This document shows positions 11,377-11,382 of a stretch of DNA of 11,382 nucleotides, in pieces. How positions within the stretch are numbered: position 1 is the stretch's first letter; every line of letters starts with the position of its first letter. The notes below the pieces were generated by a model. That model saw only the letters and a program-made list of their open reading frames with translations, made no database searches and was not told the origin of the DNA. Source of the DNA: Candidatus Uhrbacteria bacterium (GTDB lineage: Bacteria > Patescibacteriota > Patescibacteriia > JACQSD01); contig JACQSD010000017.1 of assembly GCA_016206165.1 (NCBI GenBank), positions 1 to 11,382 of the forward strand. Reading direction: 5' to 3'. Made by a program: the position numbers and the translations under genes.

Positions 11377-11382
11377 CACCCC

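Overview
The window reads as a stretch of a small-genome bacterium, most likely of the Candidate Phyla Radiation (Patescibacteria). This is inferred from TrmB-type regulators, a type 2 OMP decarboxylase beside an orotate phosphoribosyltransferase with a CxLC-type C-terminus, genes whose promoters leave little or no leader, and compact operons separated by strong hairpin terminators. It has not been verified by any search. No rRNA, tRNA, CRISPR array or transposase gene was seen.

Layout. Bases 1-1068 hold three small accessory genes on the + strand: two unrecognised proteins and a twin zinc-ribbon protein, closed by a terminator. Bases 1197-1827 are probably non-coding and hold an inverted-repeat-rich patch that looks like decayed dispersed repeats. 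A TrmB-family regulator (1828-2568, -) is divergent from a 76-residue unknown protein (2771-3001, +). Their two promoters are near-copies of each other pointing in opposite directions, each with the same inverted repeat fused to its -35 box. A three-gene NitT/TauT-type ABC importer follows (3207-6542): a membrane-anchored binding protein, a permease, and an ATPase carrying a second, cytoplasmic binding-protein-like domain at its C-terminus. This last design is known from cyanobacterial NrtC. Next are pyrF and pyrE (6801-8316), the last two steps of UMP synthesis, behind a candidate operator. A second TrmB-family regulator (8562-9317, -) is divergent from csaA (9494-9826), which is followed by a B12-binding-type radical SAM enzyme (9852-11228) and an 18-codon ORF that overlaps its stop by ATGA. 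A terminator ends the unit.

How the pieces may work together. The importer substrate cannot be read from sequence; the family includes nitrate, taurine/sulfonate and pyrimidine-precursor importers. The fused domain suggests the ATPase senses a ligand inside the cell. The two TrmB paralogues each sit beside a divergent promoter with inverted repeats, so local auto- and cross-regulation is likely. A 28-bp palindrome occurs three times, always between genes, and in two cases it is sandwiched between two terminators. Together with the mirrored promoters and the radical SAM/mini-ORF pair, it is the most unusual content here.
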